NCBI GenBank assembly: GCA_037013495.1
Contig: CM072808.1
Location: 7,355,319-7,419,318 of the forward strand
Direction of reading: 5' to 3'
From: Hippophae tibetana
Taxonomy: Eukaryota > Streptophyta > Magnoliopsida > Rosales > Elaeagnaceae
Length of the DNA: 64,000 nt
The translations under genes and the position numbers were made by a program. The notes beneath the pieces are model-generated. The model saw only the letters and a program-made list of their open reading frames with translations. It was not told where the DNA came from and made no database searches. Positions 37,891-52,242 of the stretch are shown here, in pieces. Each line of letters starts with the position of its first letter. The first letter of the stretch is position 1.

Positions 37891-39332
37891 GAGATAACTT
37901 TTTACTCGGGTATCGAAACGAATATTATAATTTATTAAATGGAAGCTCGTATCAAATTACACAATATGCATTGGTCATGCAAGAAAAAAATGGTTTTTGT
38001 ACCCAAATAACATGGTTTACATCATTTATTTATTGTTTAAAGTTTTTGACGTAGCATTTTCATTTTACTTAATTCACGTTTAATTCAATAGAGCTATAAA
38101 GGAGAAATTGGTGTCAACCTAGTTTTCTTTATTTATATTTTCAATCAATCTCTTTTATTGAAAAAAATAGGGAAGAGAAAAAGAAAATGAATGTTGTTCA
38201 CATTTTCAAAATCAAAAACACATTTGGTAAATATGAGTTACAAATTTAAACGGAGATAACTTTTGACTGGGGTATCCAAACGAATATTATAATATATAAA
38301 ATTAAAGCTCGTATCAAATTAAACAATATGAATTTTCCTCGAAAGGAAAATCATTTTTGTACCCAAATAACATCGTTTACATCACTTATTTACTTTTTAT
38401 AGTTTTTGATGCATCATTTTCATTTTACTTACTTCCGGTTTAATCCAATAGACCTATAAAGGAGATATTGGTGCCGATCAAGGTTTTTTTTTATATTTTC
38501 AATCAGTCGCTCTTATGGAAAAAATATTGAGTTGAAAAAAAGAACGGAGATTTTGTTCACATTTTCAAAAACAAAAAAACATTTGGTAAATAAGAGTAAC
38601 AACTTTCAACGAAGATAACTTTTTACTCGGGTATCGAAACGAATATTATAATTTATTAAATGGAAGCTCGTATCAAATTACACAATATGCATTGGTCTCG
38701 AAAGAAAAAAATCGTTTTTGTACCCAAATAACATCGTTTACATCACTTATTTTGTGTTTAAAGATTTTGACGCAGCATTTTCATTTTACTTACTTTCGGT
38801 TTAATTCAAGAGAGCTATAAAGGGGATATTGGTGCCGACATAGGGTTTTCTTTATTTATATTTTCAATCAATCTCTTTTATTGAAAAAAATAGGGAAGAG
38901 AAAAAGAAAATGAATGTTGTTCACATTTTCAAAATCGAAAACACATTTGGAAAATATGAGTTACAACTTTCAACGGAGATAACTTTTGACTGAGGCATCG
39001 AAACGAATATTATAATATATCAAATGAAAGGTCGTATCAAATTAAACAATATGCATTTTCCTCGAAAGGAAAATCATTTTTGTACCCAAATAACATCGTT
39101 TACATCACTTATTTACTGTTTAAAGTTTTTGACGCACCATTTTCATTTTACTTCCGGTTTAATTCAATAGAGCTATAAAGGAGATATTGGTGTCGATCAA
39201 GGTTTGTTTTTTATATTTTCAATCAATCTCTCTTATTGAAAAAATATTGAGTAGAAAAAAAGAACGGAGATGTTGTTAACATTTTCAAAAACTAAAAAAC
39301 AATTTGGTAAATAAGTGTAAAAACTTTCAAAG
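37891..39332. repeat. 1,442-bp tetramer block (B-A'-B-A)
   Basis: This is a shortened relative of the hexamer, inserted between hexamer copies 4 and 5. Its last A monomer is a mix: 'gactgaggcatcg' and 'aaaggtcg' are like the final A of the pentamer, with a private g-to-a change creating a stop codon in the usual reading frame. A 4-bp loss ('actt') lies near 39,147. Other private changes are 'tacttaattcacg' near 38,070 and 'tcagtcgctc' near 38,505. Confidence 0.9.
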
Positions 39333-41500
39333 GAGATAACTTTTTACTCGGGTATCAAAACGAATATTATAATTTATTAAATGGAAGCTCGTATGAAATT
39401 ACACAATATGCATTGGTCATGCAAGAAAAAAATGGTTTTTGTACCCAAATAACATGGTTTACATCATTTATTTATTGTTTAAAGTTTTTGACGTAGCATT
39501 TTCATTTTACTTACTTCACGTTTAATTCAATAGAGCTATAAAGGAGAAATTGGTGTCAACCTAGTTTTGTTTATTTATATTTTCAATCAATCTCTTTTAT
39601 TGAAAAAAATAGGGAAGAGAAAAAGAAAATGAATGTTGTTCACATTTTCAAAATCAAAAACAAATTTGGTAAATATGAGTTACAACTTTAAACGGAGATA
39701 ACTTTTGACTCGGGTAGCCAAACGAATATTATAATATATAAAATTAAAGCTCGTATCAAATTAAACAATATGAATTTTCCTCCAAAGGAAAATCATTTTT
39801 GTACCCAAATAACATCGTTTACATCACTTATTTACTATTTAAAGTTTTTGATGCATCATTTTCATTTTACTTACTTCCGGTTTAATCCAATAGACCTATA
39901 AAAGAGATATTGGTTCCGATCAAGGTTTTTTTTTATATTTTCAATCAATCTCTCTTATGGAAAAAATATTGAGTTGAAAAAAAGAACGGAGATTTTGTTC
40001 ACATTTTCAAAAACAAAAAAACATTTGGTAAATAAGAGTAACAACTTTCAACGAAGATAACTTTTTACTCGGGTATCGAAACGAATATTATAATTTATTA
40101 AATGGAAGCTCGTATCAAATTACACAATATGCAATGGTCTCGAAAGAAAAAAATCGTTTTTGTACCCAAATAACATCGTTTACATCACTTATTTTGTGTT
40201 TAAAGATTTTGACGCAGGATTTTCATTTTACTTACTTTCGGTTTAATTCAAGAGAGCTATAAAGGGGATATTGGTGCCGACATAGGGTTTTCTTTATTTA
40301 TATTTTCAATCAATCTCTTTTATTGAAAAAAATAGGGAAGAGAAAAAGAAAATGAATGTTGTTCACATTTTCAAAATCGAAAACACATTTGGAAAATATG
40401 AGTTACAACTTTCAACGGAGATAACTTTTGACTGGGGTATCGAAACGAATATTATAATATATCAAATTAAAGCTCGTATCAAATTAAACAATATGCATTT
40501 TCCTCGAAAGGAAAATCATTTTTGTACCCAAATAACATCGTTTGCATCATTTATTTACTGTTTAAAGTTTTTGACGCACCATTTTCATTTTACTTACTTC
40601 CGGTTTAATTCAATAGAGCTATAAAGGAGATATTGGTGCCGATCAAGGTTTGTTTTTTATATTTTCAATCAATCTCTCTTATTGAAAAAATATTGAGTAG
40701 AAAAAAAGAACGGAGATGTTGTTAACATTTTCAAAAACAAAAAGAAATTTGGTAAATAAGTGTAAAAACTTTCAAAGGAGATAACTTTTTACTCGGGTAT
40801 CGAAACGAATATTATAATTTATTAAATTGATGCTCGTATCAAATTACACAATATGCATTGGTCATGCAAGAAAAAATTCGTTTTTGTACCCAAATAACAT
40901 CGTTTACATAATTTATTTAGTGTTTAAAGTTTTTGACGCAGCATTTTCATTTTACTTACTTCAGATTTAATTCAATAGAGCTATAAAGGAGATATTGGTG
41001 CCGACCTAGGTTTGTTTATTTATATTTTCAATCAATCTCTTTTATTGAAAAAAATAGGGAAGAGAAAAAGAAAATGAATGTTTTTCACATTTTCAAAATC
41101 GAAAACACATTTGGAAAATATGAGTTACAACTTTCAACGGACATAACTTTTGACTGGGGTATCGAAACGAAAATTATAATATATCAAATTAAAGCTCGTA
41201 TCAAATTAAACAATATGCATTTTCCTCGAAAGGAAAATCATTTTTTTACCCAAATAACATCGTTTACATCACTTATTTACTGTTTAAGGTTTTTGACGCA
41301 ATATTTTCATTTTACTTACCTCCGGTTTAATTCAATAGACCTATAAAGGAGATATTGGTGCCGATCTAGGTTTGTTTTTTTATATTTTCAATAAATCTCT
41401 CTTATTGAAAAAATATTGGGTAGAAAAAAAGAACGGAGATGTCGTTAACATTTTCAAAAACAAAAAAACATTTGGTAAATAATTGTAAAAACTTCCAAAG
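39333..41500. repeat. 2,168-bp hexamer block, copy 5
   Basis: The order is B-A'-B-A-B-A, 3,610 bp after copy 4 (2,168 + 1,442). It carries more private changes than copies 2-4, for example 'gggtatcaaaacg' (39,352), 'gtatgaaattac' (39,391), 'ggttccgatc' (39,912), 'atgcaatggtctcg' (40,130) and 'tcgtttgcatc' (40,538). It is the last block of the highly homogeneous domain. Confidence 0.93.
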
Positions 41501-43681
41501 GAGATAACTTTTTACTCGGGTATCGAAACGAATATTATAATTTTTTAAATGGAAGCTCGTATCAAATTACAAAATATGCATTGGTCATGCAAGAAAAAAA
41601 TCGTTTTTGTACCCAAATAACATCGTTTACATCATTTATTTAGTGTTTAAAGTTTTTGACGCAGCATTTTCATTTTACTTACTTCACGTTTAATTCAATA
41701 GAGCTATAAAGGAGATATTGGTGCCGACCTAGGTTTGTTTATTTATATTTTCAATTAATATCTCTTACTGAAAAAAATAGACCAGAGAAAAAGAAAATGA
41801 ATGTGGTTCACATTTTCAAAATTGAAAACACATTTGGTAAATATGAGTTACAACTTTCAACGGAGATAATTTTGACTGGGGTATCCAAACGAATATTATA
41901 ATATATCAAATAAATGATCGTATCAAATTAAACAATATGCATTTTCCTCGAAAGGAAAATCATTTTTGTACCCAAATAACATCGTTTACATCACTTATTT
42001 ACTGTTTATAGTTTTTGACGCACTATTTTGATTTTACTTAAGTCCGGTTTAATTCAATAGACCTATAAAGGAGATATTGGAGCCGATCTAGGTTTGTTTT
42101 TTTATATTTTCAATCAATCTCTCTTATTGAAAAAATATTGAGTAGAAAAAAAGAACGGAGATGTTGTTAACATTTTCAAAAACAAAAAACCATTTGGTAA
42201 ATATGGGTAAAAACTTTCAAAGGAGATAACTTTTTACTCGGGTATCGAAACGAATATTATAATTTATTAAATGGAAGCTCATATCAAATTACACAATATG
42301 CATTGGTCTTGCAAGAAAAAAATAGTTTTTGTACCCAAATAACATCGTTTACATCAATTATTTAGTGTTTAAAGATTTTGACGGACCATTTTGATTTTAC
42401 TTACTTCCGGTTTAATTCAATAGAGCTATAAAGGAGATATTGGTGCCGACCTAGGGTTTGCTTTTTTTTATATTTTCCATCAATCTCTAATATTCCAAAA
42501 AAAATAGAGAAGAGAAAAAGAAGAGGAATGTTGTTCACATTTTCAAAATCAAAAACACATTTGGTAAATATGAGTTACAACTTTCAACGGAGATAGCTTT
42601 TGACTAGGGTATCGAAACAAATATTATAATATATGAAATTAACGCTCGTGTCAAATTAGACAATATGCATTTTCCTCGAAAGGAAAATCATTTTTGTACC
42701 CAAATAACATCGTTTAAATCACTTATTTACTGCTTAAAGTTTTTGACGCACTATTTTCATTTTACTTATGTCCGGTTTAATCCAATAGACCTATAAATGA
42801 GATATTGGTGCCGATCTAGGTTTGTTTTTTATATTTTAAATCAATCTCTCTTATTGAAAAAATATTCAGTAGAAAAAAAGAACGGAGATGTTGTTCACAT
42901 TTTCAAAAACCAAAAAACATTTGGTAAATAAGAGTAACAACTTTCAACGAAGATAACTTTTTACTCGGGTATCGAAACGAATATTATAATTTATTAAATG
43001 GAAGCTCGTATCAAATTACACAATATGCATTGGTCTCGCAAGAAAAAATTCGATTTTGTACCCAAATAACATCTTTTACATCATTTATTTAGTGTTTAAA
43101 TTTTTTGATGCAGCATTTTAATTTTACTTACTTCAGGTTTAATTCAATAGAGCTATAAAGGAGATATTGGTGCTGACCTAGGTTTGTTTATTTATATTTT
43201 CAATCAATCTCTCTTATTGAAAAATATAGAGAAGAGAAAAAGAAAATGAATGTGGTTCACATTTTCAAAATCGAAAACACATTTGGTAAATATGAGTTAC
43301 AACTTTCAACGGGGATAACTTTTGACTGGGGTATCGAATCGAATATTATAATATATAAAATTAAAGCTCGTATCAAATTGAACAATATGCATTTTCCTCG
43401 AAAGGAAAATCATTTTTGTACCCAAATAACATCGTTTACATCACTTATTTACTATTTAAAGTTTTTGACGCATCATTTTAATTTTACTTACTTCCGGTTT
43501 AATCCAATAGACCTATATAGGAGATATTGGAGCCGATCTAGGTTTGTTTTTTTATATTTTCAATCAATCGCTCTTATTGAAAAAAAATTGAGTAGAAAAA
43601 AGAACGGAGATGTTGTTAACATTTTCAAAAACAAAAAAAAATTTGGTAAATAAGTGTAAATACTTTCAAAGGAGATAACTT

Positions 43682-44010
43682 TTTACTCGGGTATCGAAAC
43701 GAATATTATAATTTATTAAATTTAAACAATATACATTGGTCTCGCAAGAAAGAAGTCGTTTTTGTACCGGAATAACATGGTTTACATCATTTATTTAGTG
43801 TTTAAAGTTTTTGACGCAGCATTTTCATATAACTTACTTCAGGTTTAATTCAATAGAGCTATAAAGGAGATATGGGTGCCGACCTAGGTTTGTTTATTTA
43901 TATTTTCAATCATTTTCTCTTATTCAAAAAAATAGAGATGAGAAAAAGAAAATCAATGTCATTCACATTTTCAAAATCGAAAACACATTTGGTAAATATG
44001 AGTTAAAACT
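43682..44010. repeat. B monomer with ~17-bp internal deletion
   Basis: The usual 'tttattaaatggaagctcg' through 'caaattacac' block is shortened to 'tttattaaatttaaacaat' near 43,710-43,730. About 17 bp are missing between two 'aaat' words, as expected for replication slippage across a short direct repeat. The rest of the monomer is intact. Confidence 0.82.
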
Positions 44011-44640
44011 TTCAATGGAGATAACTTTTGACTGGGGTATCAAAACGAATATTATAATATATCAAATTAAAGCTCGTATCAAATTAAACAATAAGCATTT
44101 TCCTCGAACGGAAAATCACTTTTGTACCCAAATAACATCGTTTACATCACTTAGTTACTGTTTAAAGTTTTTGACGCACCATTTTCATTTTACTTACTTC
44201 TGGTTTAATTCAATAGAGATATAAAGGAGATATTGGTGCCGATCAAGGTTTTTTTTTATATTTTCAATCAATCTCTCTTATTGAAAAAATAAAGAAGAGA
44301 AAAAGAATATGAATGTTGCTCACATTTTCAAAATCAAAAACACATTTGGTAAATATGAGTTACGATTTTCAAAGGAGATAAATTTTGACTGGGGTATCGA
44401 AACGAATATTATAATATATCAAATTAAAGCTCGTATCAAACTAAACAATATGCATTTTCCTCGAAAGAAAAATCATTTTTGTACCCAAATAACATCGATT
44501 ACATCACTTATTTACTGTTTAAAGTTTTTGACGCACTATTTTGATTTTACTTAAGTCTGGTTTAATTCAATAGACCTATAAAGGAGATATTGGTGCCGAT
44601 CAAGGTTTTTTTTTTATATTTTCAATCAATCTCTCTTATG

Positions 44641-46084
44641 GAAAAATATTGAGTAGAAAAAAAGAACGAAGATTTTGTTCACATTTTCAAAAACAAAAAA
44701 CAATTTGGTAAATAAGTGTAAAAACTTTCCAACGAGATAACTTTTTACTCGGGTATCGAAACGAATATTATAAATTATTAAATGGAAGCTCGTATCAAAT
44801 TACACAATATGCATTGGTCACGCAAGAAATAAATCGTTTTTGCACCCAAATAACATCGTTTACATCATTTATTTAGTGTTTAAAGTTTTTGACGCATCAT
44901 TTTCATTTTACTTACTTCACGTTTAATTCAAGAGAGCTATAAAGGAGAAATTGGTGCCGGTCTAGGTTTGTTTATTTATATTTTCAATCAATCTCTTTTA
45001 TTGAAAAAAATAGAGAAGAGAAAAAGAAAATGAATGTTGTTCACATTTTCAAAATCAAAAACACATTTGGTAAATATGAGTTACAACTTTCAACGGAGAT
45101 AACTCTTGACTAGGGTATCGAAAAAAATATTATAATATATGAAATTAATGCTCGTATCAAATCAAACAATATACATTTTCCTCGAACGGAAAATCATTTT
45201 TGTACCCAAATAACATCGTTTACATCACTTATTTACTGTTTAAAGTTTTTGACGCACCATTTTCATTTTACTTACGTCCGGTTTAATTCAATAGAGCTAT
45301 AAAGGAGATATTGGTGCCGATCAAGGTTTTTTTTTTTATATTTTCAATCAATCTCTCTTATGGAAAAATATTGAGTAGAAAAAAAGAACGAAGATTTTGT
45401 TCACATTTTCAAAAACAAAAAAACATTTGGTAAAAAAGAGTAACAACTTTCAACGGAGATAACTTTTTACTCGGGTATCGAAATGAATATTATATTTTAT
45501 TAAATGGAAGATCATATAAAATTACACAATATGCATTGGTCTCGCAAGAAAAAAATCGTTTTTGTACGCAAATAACATCGTTTACATTACTTATTTACTG
45601 TTTAAAGTTTTTGACACACTATTTTCATTTTACTTACGTCCGGTTTAATTCAATAGACCTATATAGGAGATATTGGTGCCGACCTAGGTTTGTTTATTTA
45701 TATTTTCAATCAATCTCTCTTATTGAAAAAAATAGAGAAGAGAAGAAGAAAATGAATGTTGTTCACATTTTCAAAATCAAAAACACATTTGGTAAATATG
45801 AGTTACAACTTTCAACGGAGATAACTTTTGACTGGGGTATCGAAACGAATATTAGAATATATCAAATTAAAGCTCGCATCATATGAAACAATATGCATTT
45901 TCCTCGAAAGGAAAATCATTTTTGTACCCAAATAACATCTTTTACATCACTTATTTACTGTTTAAAGTTTTTGACGCACTATTTTCATTTTACTTACGTC
46001 CGGTTTAATTCAATAGACCTATGAAGGAGATATTGGTGCCGATCTAGCTTTGTTTATTTATATTTTCAATCAATCTCTCTTATT
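44641..46084. repeat. Local dimer duplication (offset 722 bp)
   Basis: The unusual 'ttatggaaaaatattgag' and 'gaacgaagattttg' markers occur at 44,637 and again 722 bp later at 45,359. This shows a dimer-scale duplication inside the older domain. Later mutations separate the two copies. Confidence 0.7.
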
Positions 46085-46474
46085 GAAAAAATATTGCGTA
46101 GAAAAAAAGAACGGAGATGTTGTTCACATTTTCAAAAACAAAAAAACATTTGGTAAATAAGAGTAACAACTTTCAACGAAGATAACTTTTTACTCGGGTA
46201 TCGAAACGAATATTATAATTTATTAAATGGAAGCTCGTATCAAATTACACAATATGCATTGGTCTTGCAAGAAAAAATTCGTTTTTGTACCCAAATAACA
46301 TTGTTTACATCATTTATTTAGTGTTTAAAGTTTTTGACGCAGCATTTTCATTTTACTTACTTCAGGTTTAATTCAATAGAGCTATAAAGGAGATATTGGT
46401 GCCGACCTAGGTTTGTTTATTTATATTTTCAATCAATCTCTCTTATTCAAAAAAATAGAGAAGAGAAAAAGAAA

Positions 46475-47900
46475 ATGAATGTGGTTCACATTTTCAAAAT
46501 CGAAAACATATTTGGTAAATATGAGTTACAACTTTCAACGGAGATAACTTTTGACTGGGGTGTCGAAATGAATATTATAATATATCAAATTAAAGCTCAT
46601 ATCAAATTAAACAATATGCATTTTCCTCGAAAGGAAAATCATTTTTGTACCCAAATAACATCGTTTACATCACTTATTTACTGTTTAAATTTTTGACGCA
46701 CTATTTTCATTTTACTTACGTCCGGTTTAATTCAATAGACCTATAAATAAGATATTGTTGCCGATCTAGGTTTGTTTTTTTATATTTTAAATCAATCTCT
46801 CTTAGTGAAAAAGTATTGAGTAGAAAAAAGAACGGAGATTTTGTTCACATTTTCAAAAACAAAAAAACATTTGGTAAATAAGAGTAACAACTTTCAACGG
46901 AGATAACTTTTTACTCGGGTATCGAAACGAATATTATAATTTATTAAATGGAAGCTCGTATCAAATTACACAATATGCATTGGTCTCGCAAGAAAAAAGT
47001 CGTTTTTGTAACGGAATAACATGGTTTACATCATTTATTTAGTGTTTAAAGCTTTTGACGCAGCATTTTCATTTTACTTACTTCCGGTTTAATTCAATAG
47101 AGCTATAAAGGAGATATGGGTGCCGACCTAGGTTTGTTTATTTATATTTTCAATCAATCTCTCTTATTCAAAAAAATAGAGATGAGAAAAAGAAAATCAA
47201 TGTGGTTCACATTTTCAAAATCGAAAACACATTTGGTAAATATGAGTTACAACTTTCAACGGAGATAACTTTTGACTGGGGTATCGAAACGAATATTATA
47301 ATATATCAAATTAAAGGTCGTATCAAATTAAACAATAAGAATTTTCCTCGAACGGAAAATCACTTTTGTACCCAAATAACATCGTTTACATCACTTATTT
47401 ACTGTTTAAATTTTTGACGCACTATTTTCATTTTACTTACGTCCGGTTTAATTCAATAGACCTATAAATGAGATATTGGTGCCGATCTAGGTTTGTTTTT
47501 TTATATTTTAAATCAATCTCTCTTAGTGAAAAATTATTGAGTAGAAAAAAAGAACGGAGATTTTGTTCACATTTTCAAAAACAAAAAAACATTTGTTAAA
47601 TAAGAGTAACAACTTTCAACGGAGATAACTTTTTACTCGGGTATCGAAACCAATATTATAATGTATTAAATGGATGCTCGTATCAAATCTCACAATATGC
47701 ATTGGTCTTGCAAGAAAAAATTCGTTTTTGTACCCAAATAACATCGTTTACATCATTTATATAGTGTTTAAAGTTTTTGACGCAGCATTTTCATTTTACT
47801 TACTTCAGATTTAATTCAATAGAGCTATAAAGGAGATATTGGTGCTGACCTAAGTTTGTTTATTTATATTTTCAATCAATCTCTCTTATTGAAAAAAATA
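46475..47900. repeat. Local dimer duplication (offset ~721 bp)
   Basis: The A-B dimers at about 46.5 and 47.2 kb share the short 'tttaaatttttgacgc' variant (46,684 and 47,405), 'ctataaat' before 'agatatt', and 'tcttagtgaaaaa'. The next dimer at about 47.9 kb lacks these, so the duplication involved a single dimer. Confidence 0.75.
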
Positions 47901-50900
47901 GAGAAGAGAAAAAGAAAATGAATGTTGTTCACATTTTCTAAATCAAAATCACATTTGGTAAATATGAGTTACAACTTTCAACGAAGATAACTTTTGAATG
48001 GGGTATCGAAACGAATATTATAATATAATAAATTAAAGCTCGTATCATATGAAACAATATGCATTTTCCTCGAAAGGAAAATAATTTTTGTACCCAAATA
48101 ACATCATTTACATCACTTATTTACTGTTTAAAGTTTTTGACGCACTATTTTCATTTTACTTACGTCCGGTTTAATTCAATAGACCTATAAAGAAGATATT
48201 GGTGCCGATCTAGCTTTGTTTGTTTATATTATCAATCAATCTCTCTTATTGAAAAAATATTGCGTAGAAAAAAAGAACGGAGATATTGTTCACATTTTCA
48301 AAAACAAAAAAACATTTGGTAAATAAGAGTAACAACTTTCAACGGAGATAACTTTTTACTCGGGTATCGAAACGAATATTATAATTTATGAAATGGAAGA
48401 TCGTATCAAATTACACAATTTGCATTGGTCTCGCAAGAAAAATTCGTTTTTGTACCCAAATAACATCGTTTACATAATTTATTTAGTATTTAAAGTTTTT
48501 GACGCAGCATTTTCATTTTACTTACTTAACGTTTAATTCAATAGAATTTATAAAGGAGATAATGGTGCCGACCTAGGTTTGTTTATTTATATTTTCAATC
48601 AATCTCTCTTATTGAAAAAAATAGAGAAGAGATAGAGAAAATGAATGTGGTTCACATTTTCAAAATCGAAAACACATTTGGAAAATATGAGTTACAACTT
48701 TCAACGGAGATAACTTTTGACTGGGGTATCAAAATGAATATTATAATATATCAAATTAAAGCTCGTATCAAATTAAACAAATGCATTTTCCTTGAAAGGA
48801 AAATCATTTTTGTACCCAAATAACATCGTTTACATCACTTATTTACTGTTTAAAGTTTTTGACGCACTATTTTCATTTTACTTACGTCCGGTTTAATTCA
48901 ATAGACCTATAAAAAAGATATTGGTGCCGATCTAGGTTTGTTTTTTTATATTTTCAATCAATCTCTCTTATTGAAAAAGTATTGAGTAGAAAAAAAGAAC
49001 GGAGATGTTGTTCACATTTTCAAAAATAAAAAAAAACATTTGGTAAATAAGAGTAACAACTTTCAACGGAGATAACTTTTTACTCGGGTATCGAAACAAA
49101 TATTATAATTTATGAAATGGAAGTTCGTATCAAATTCCAATATATGCATTGGTCTCGCAAGAAAAAAATCGTTTTTGTACACGAATAACATCGTTTACAT
49201 CACTTATTTAGTGTTTAAAGATTCTGACGCACCATTTTCATTTTACTTACTTCCGGTTTAATTCAAGAGAGCTAGAAAGGAGATATTGGTGCCGACCTAG
49301 GGTTGTTTATTTATATTTTCAATCAATCTCTATTATTCAAAAAATAAATGGAGAAGAGAAAAAGAAAGGGAATGTTGTTCAAATTTTAAAAACCAAAAAC
49401 ACATTTGGTAAATATGAGTTACAACTTTCAACGGAGTGAACTTTTGAGTCGGGTATCGAAACGACTATTATAATATATCAAATTGAATCTCATATCAAAT
49501 TACACAATATGCGTTGGTCTCGCAAGGAAAATCATTTATGTATCCAAATAACATCGTTTACATTACTTATTTAATGTTTAAAGTTTTTGACTCACCATTT
49601 TCATTTTACATACTTCCTGTTTAATTTAATAGAACTATAAATAAAATATTGGTGCCGATCTAGATTAGTTTTTTTTTATATTTTCAATCAATCTCTCTTA
49701 TTGAAAAAGTATTGAGTAGAAAAAAGAACGGAGATGTTGTTCACATTTTCAAAAACAAAAAAACATTTGGTAAATAAGATTAACAACTTTCAACGGAGAT
49801 AACTTTTTACTCGGGTATCGAAACAAATATTATAATTTCTTAAATGGAAGCTCGTATCAAATTACACAATATGCATTGGCCTCGCAAGAAAAAAATCGTT
49901 TTTCTACCTAAATAACATCGTTTACATCACTTATTTAGTGTTTAATGGTTTTGACGCACCGTTTTCATTTTACTTACTTCCGGATTAATTCAAGAGAGCT
50001 AGAAAGGAGATATATTTTCCGACCTAGGTTTGTTTTTTAATATTTTCAATCAATCTCTCTTGTTGAAAAAATAATGAGTAGAAAAAAAGAACGGATATGT
50101 TGTTCACATTTTCAAAAACTAAAAAACATTTGGTAAATATGAGTTACAACTTTCAACGAAGATAACTTTTGACTGGGTTACCGAAACGAATATTATAATA
50201 TAACAAATTAAAGCTCGTATTAAATTAAACAATATGCATTTTCCTCAAACGGAAAATCATTTTTGTACCCAAATAACATCGTTTACATCACTTATTTACT
50301 GTTTAAAGTTTTTGACGCACCATTTTAATTTTACTTATTTCCGGTTTAATTCAATAGAGCTATAAGGGAGAGATTGGTGCCAATCTAGGTTTTTTTTATA
50401 TTTTCAATCAATCTCTCTTATTGAAAAAGTATTGAGTAGAAAAAAAGAACGGAGATGTTGTTCACATTTTCAAAAACAAAAAAACATTTGGTAAATAAGA
50501 GTAACAACTTTCAACGGAGATAACTTTCTACTCGGGTATCAAAACGAATATTATAATATTTTAAATGGAAGTTCGTATCAAATTACAAAATATGCATTGG
50601 TCTCACCAGAAAAAATTGTTTTTGTACCTAAATAACATTGTTTACATCACTTATTTAGTGTTTAAAGTTTTTGACGCACCATTTTCATTTTACTTATTTC
50701 CGGTTTAATTCAATAGAGCTATAAGGGAGTGATTGGTGCCGATCTAGGTTTGTTTTTTTATATTTTCAATCAATCTCTCTTATTGAAAAAGTATTGAGTA
50801 GAAAAAAAGAACGGAGATGTTGTTCACATTTTCAAAAACAAAAAAACATTTGGTAAATAAGAGTAACAACTTTCAACGGAGATAACTTTTTACTCGGGTA

Positions 50901-52242
50901 TCGAAACGAATATTATAATTTATTAAATGAAAGCTCGTATCAAATTACGCAATATGCATTGGTCTCGTAAGAAAAAAAATCGTTTTTGTACCCAAATAAC
51001 ATCGTTTACATCACTTATTTAGTGTTTATTGATTTTGACGCACCGTTTTCATTTTACTTACTTCCGGTTTAATTCAAGAGAGCTAGGAAGGAGATATTGG
51101 TGCAGACCTAGGGTTGTTTATTTATATTTTCAATAAATCTCTATTATTCATTAAAAAAATGGAGAAGAGAAAAATAAAGGGAATGTTGTTCACATTTTCA
51201 AAAACAAAAATACATTTGGTAAATATGAGTTACAACTTTCAACGGAGATAACTTTTGACTCGGGTATCCAAACAAATATTATAATATATCAAATTCAAGC
51301 TCATAACAAATTACCCAATATGCATAGGTGTCGTAAGGAAAATCGTTTTTGTACCCAAATAACATCGTTTACATCACCTATTTAATGTTTAAAGTTTTTG
51401 ACTCACCATTTTCATTTTACTTACTTCCGGTTTAATTTAATAGAGCTATAAAGGAAATATTGGTGCCGATCTAGGTTTGTTTTTTTATATTTTCAATCAA
51501 TCTCTCTTATTGAAAAAGTATTGAGTAGAAAAAAAGAACGGAGATGTTGTTCACATTTTCAAAAACAAAAAAAACATTTGGTAAATAAGATTAACAACTT
51601 TCAACGGAGATAACTTTTTACTCGGATATCGAAACAAATATTATAATTTATTAAATGGAAGCTCGTATCAAATTACACAATATGCATTGGTCTAGCAAGA
51701 AAAAAATCGTTTTTGTACCCAAATAACATCGTTCACATCACTTATTTAGTGTTTAAAGATTTTGACTCACCGTTTTCATTTTACTTACTTCCGGTTTAAT
51801 TCAAGAGAGCTAGAAAGGAGATATATTTGCCGACCTAGGATTGTTTTTAATATTTTCAATCAATCTCTCTTATTGAAAAAATAATGAGTAGAAAAAAAGA
51901 ACGGAGATGTTGTTCACATTTTCAAAAACAAAAAAACATTTGGTAAAAAAGAGTAATAACTTTCAACGGAGATAACTTTCTACTCGGGTATCAAAACGAA
52001 TATTATAATATTTTAAATGGAAGTTCGTATCAAATTACAAAATATGCATTGGTCTCACAAGGAAAAATTGTTTTTTACCCAAATAACATTGTTTACATCA
52101 CTTATTTAGTGTTTAAAGTTTTTGACGCACCATTTTAATTTTACTTACTTCCGGTTTAATTCAAGAGAGCTAGAAAGGAGATATATGTGCCGACCTAGGG
52201 TTATTTATTTATATTTGCAATCAATCTCTATTATTAAAAAAA

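Larger units (their letters stand above)
41501..49330. repeat. Diverged A-B dimer domain with little higher-order structure
   Basis: A and B monomers still alternate at about 722 bp, but neighbours differ by many scattered substitutions and small indels and no multi-kb duplication is visible. Examples of local change are 'gagataattttgactgg' (41,865), 'ggaatgttg' after an altered purine tract (42,525), 'gagatagcttttgactagg' (42,591) and 'aacaataagcattttcc' (44,088). No gene or inserted element was seen. The frame found in A monomers is frequently broken here. Confidence 0.9.
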
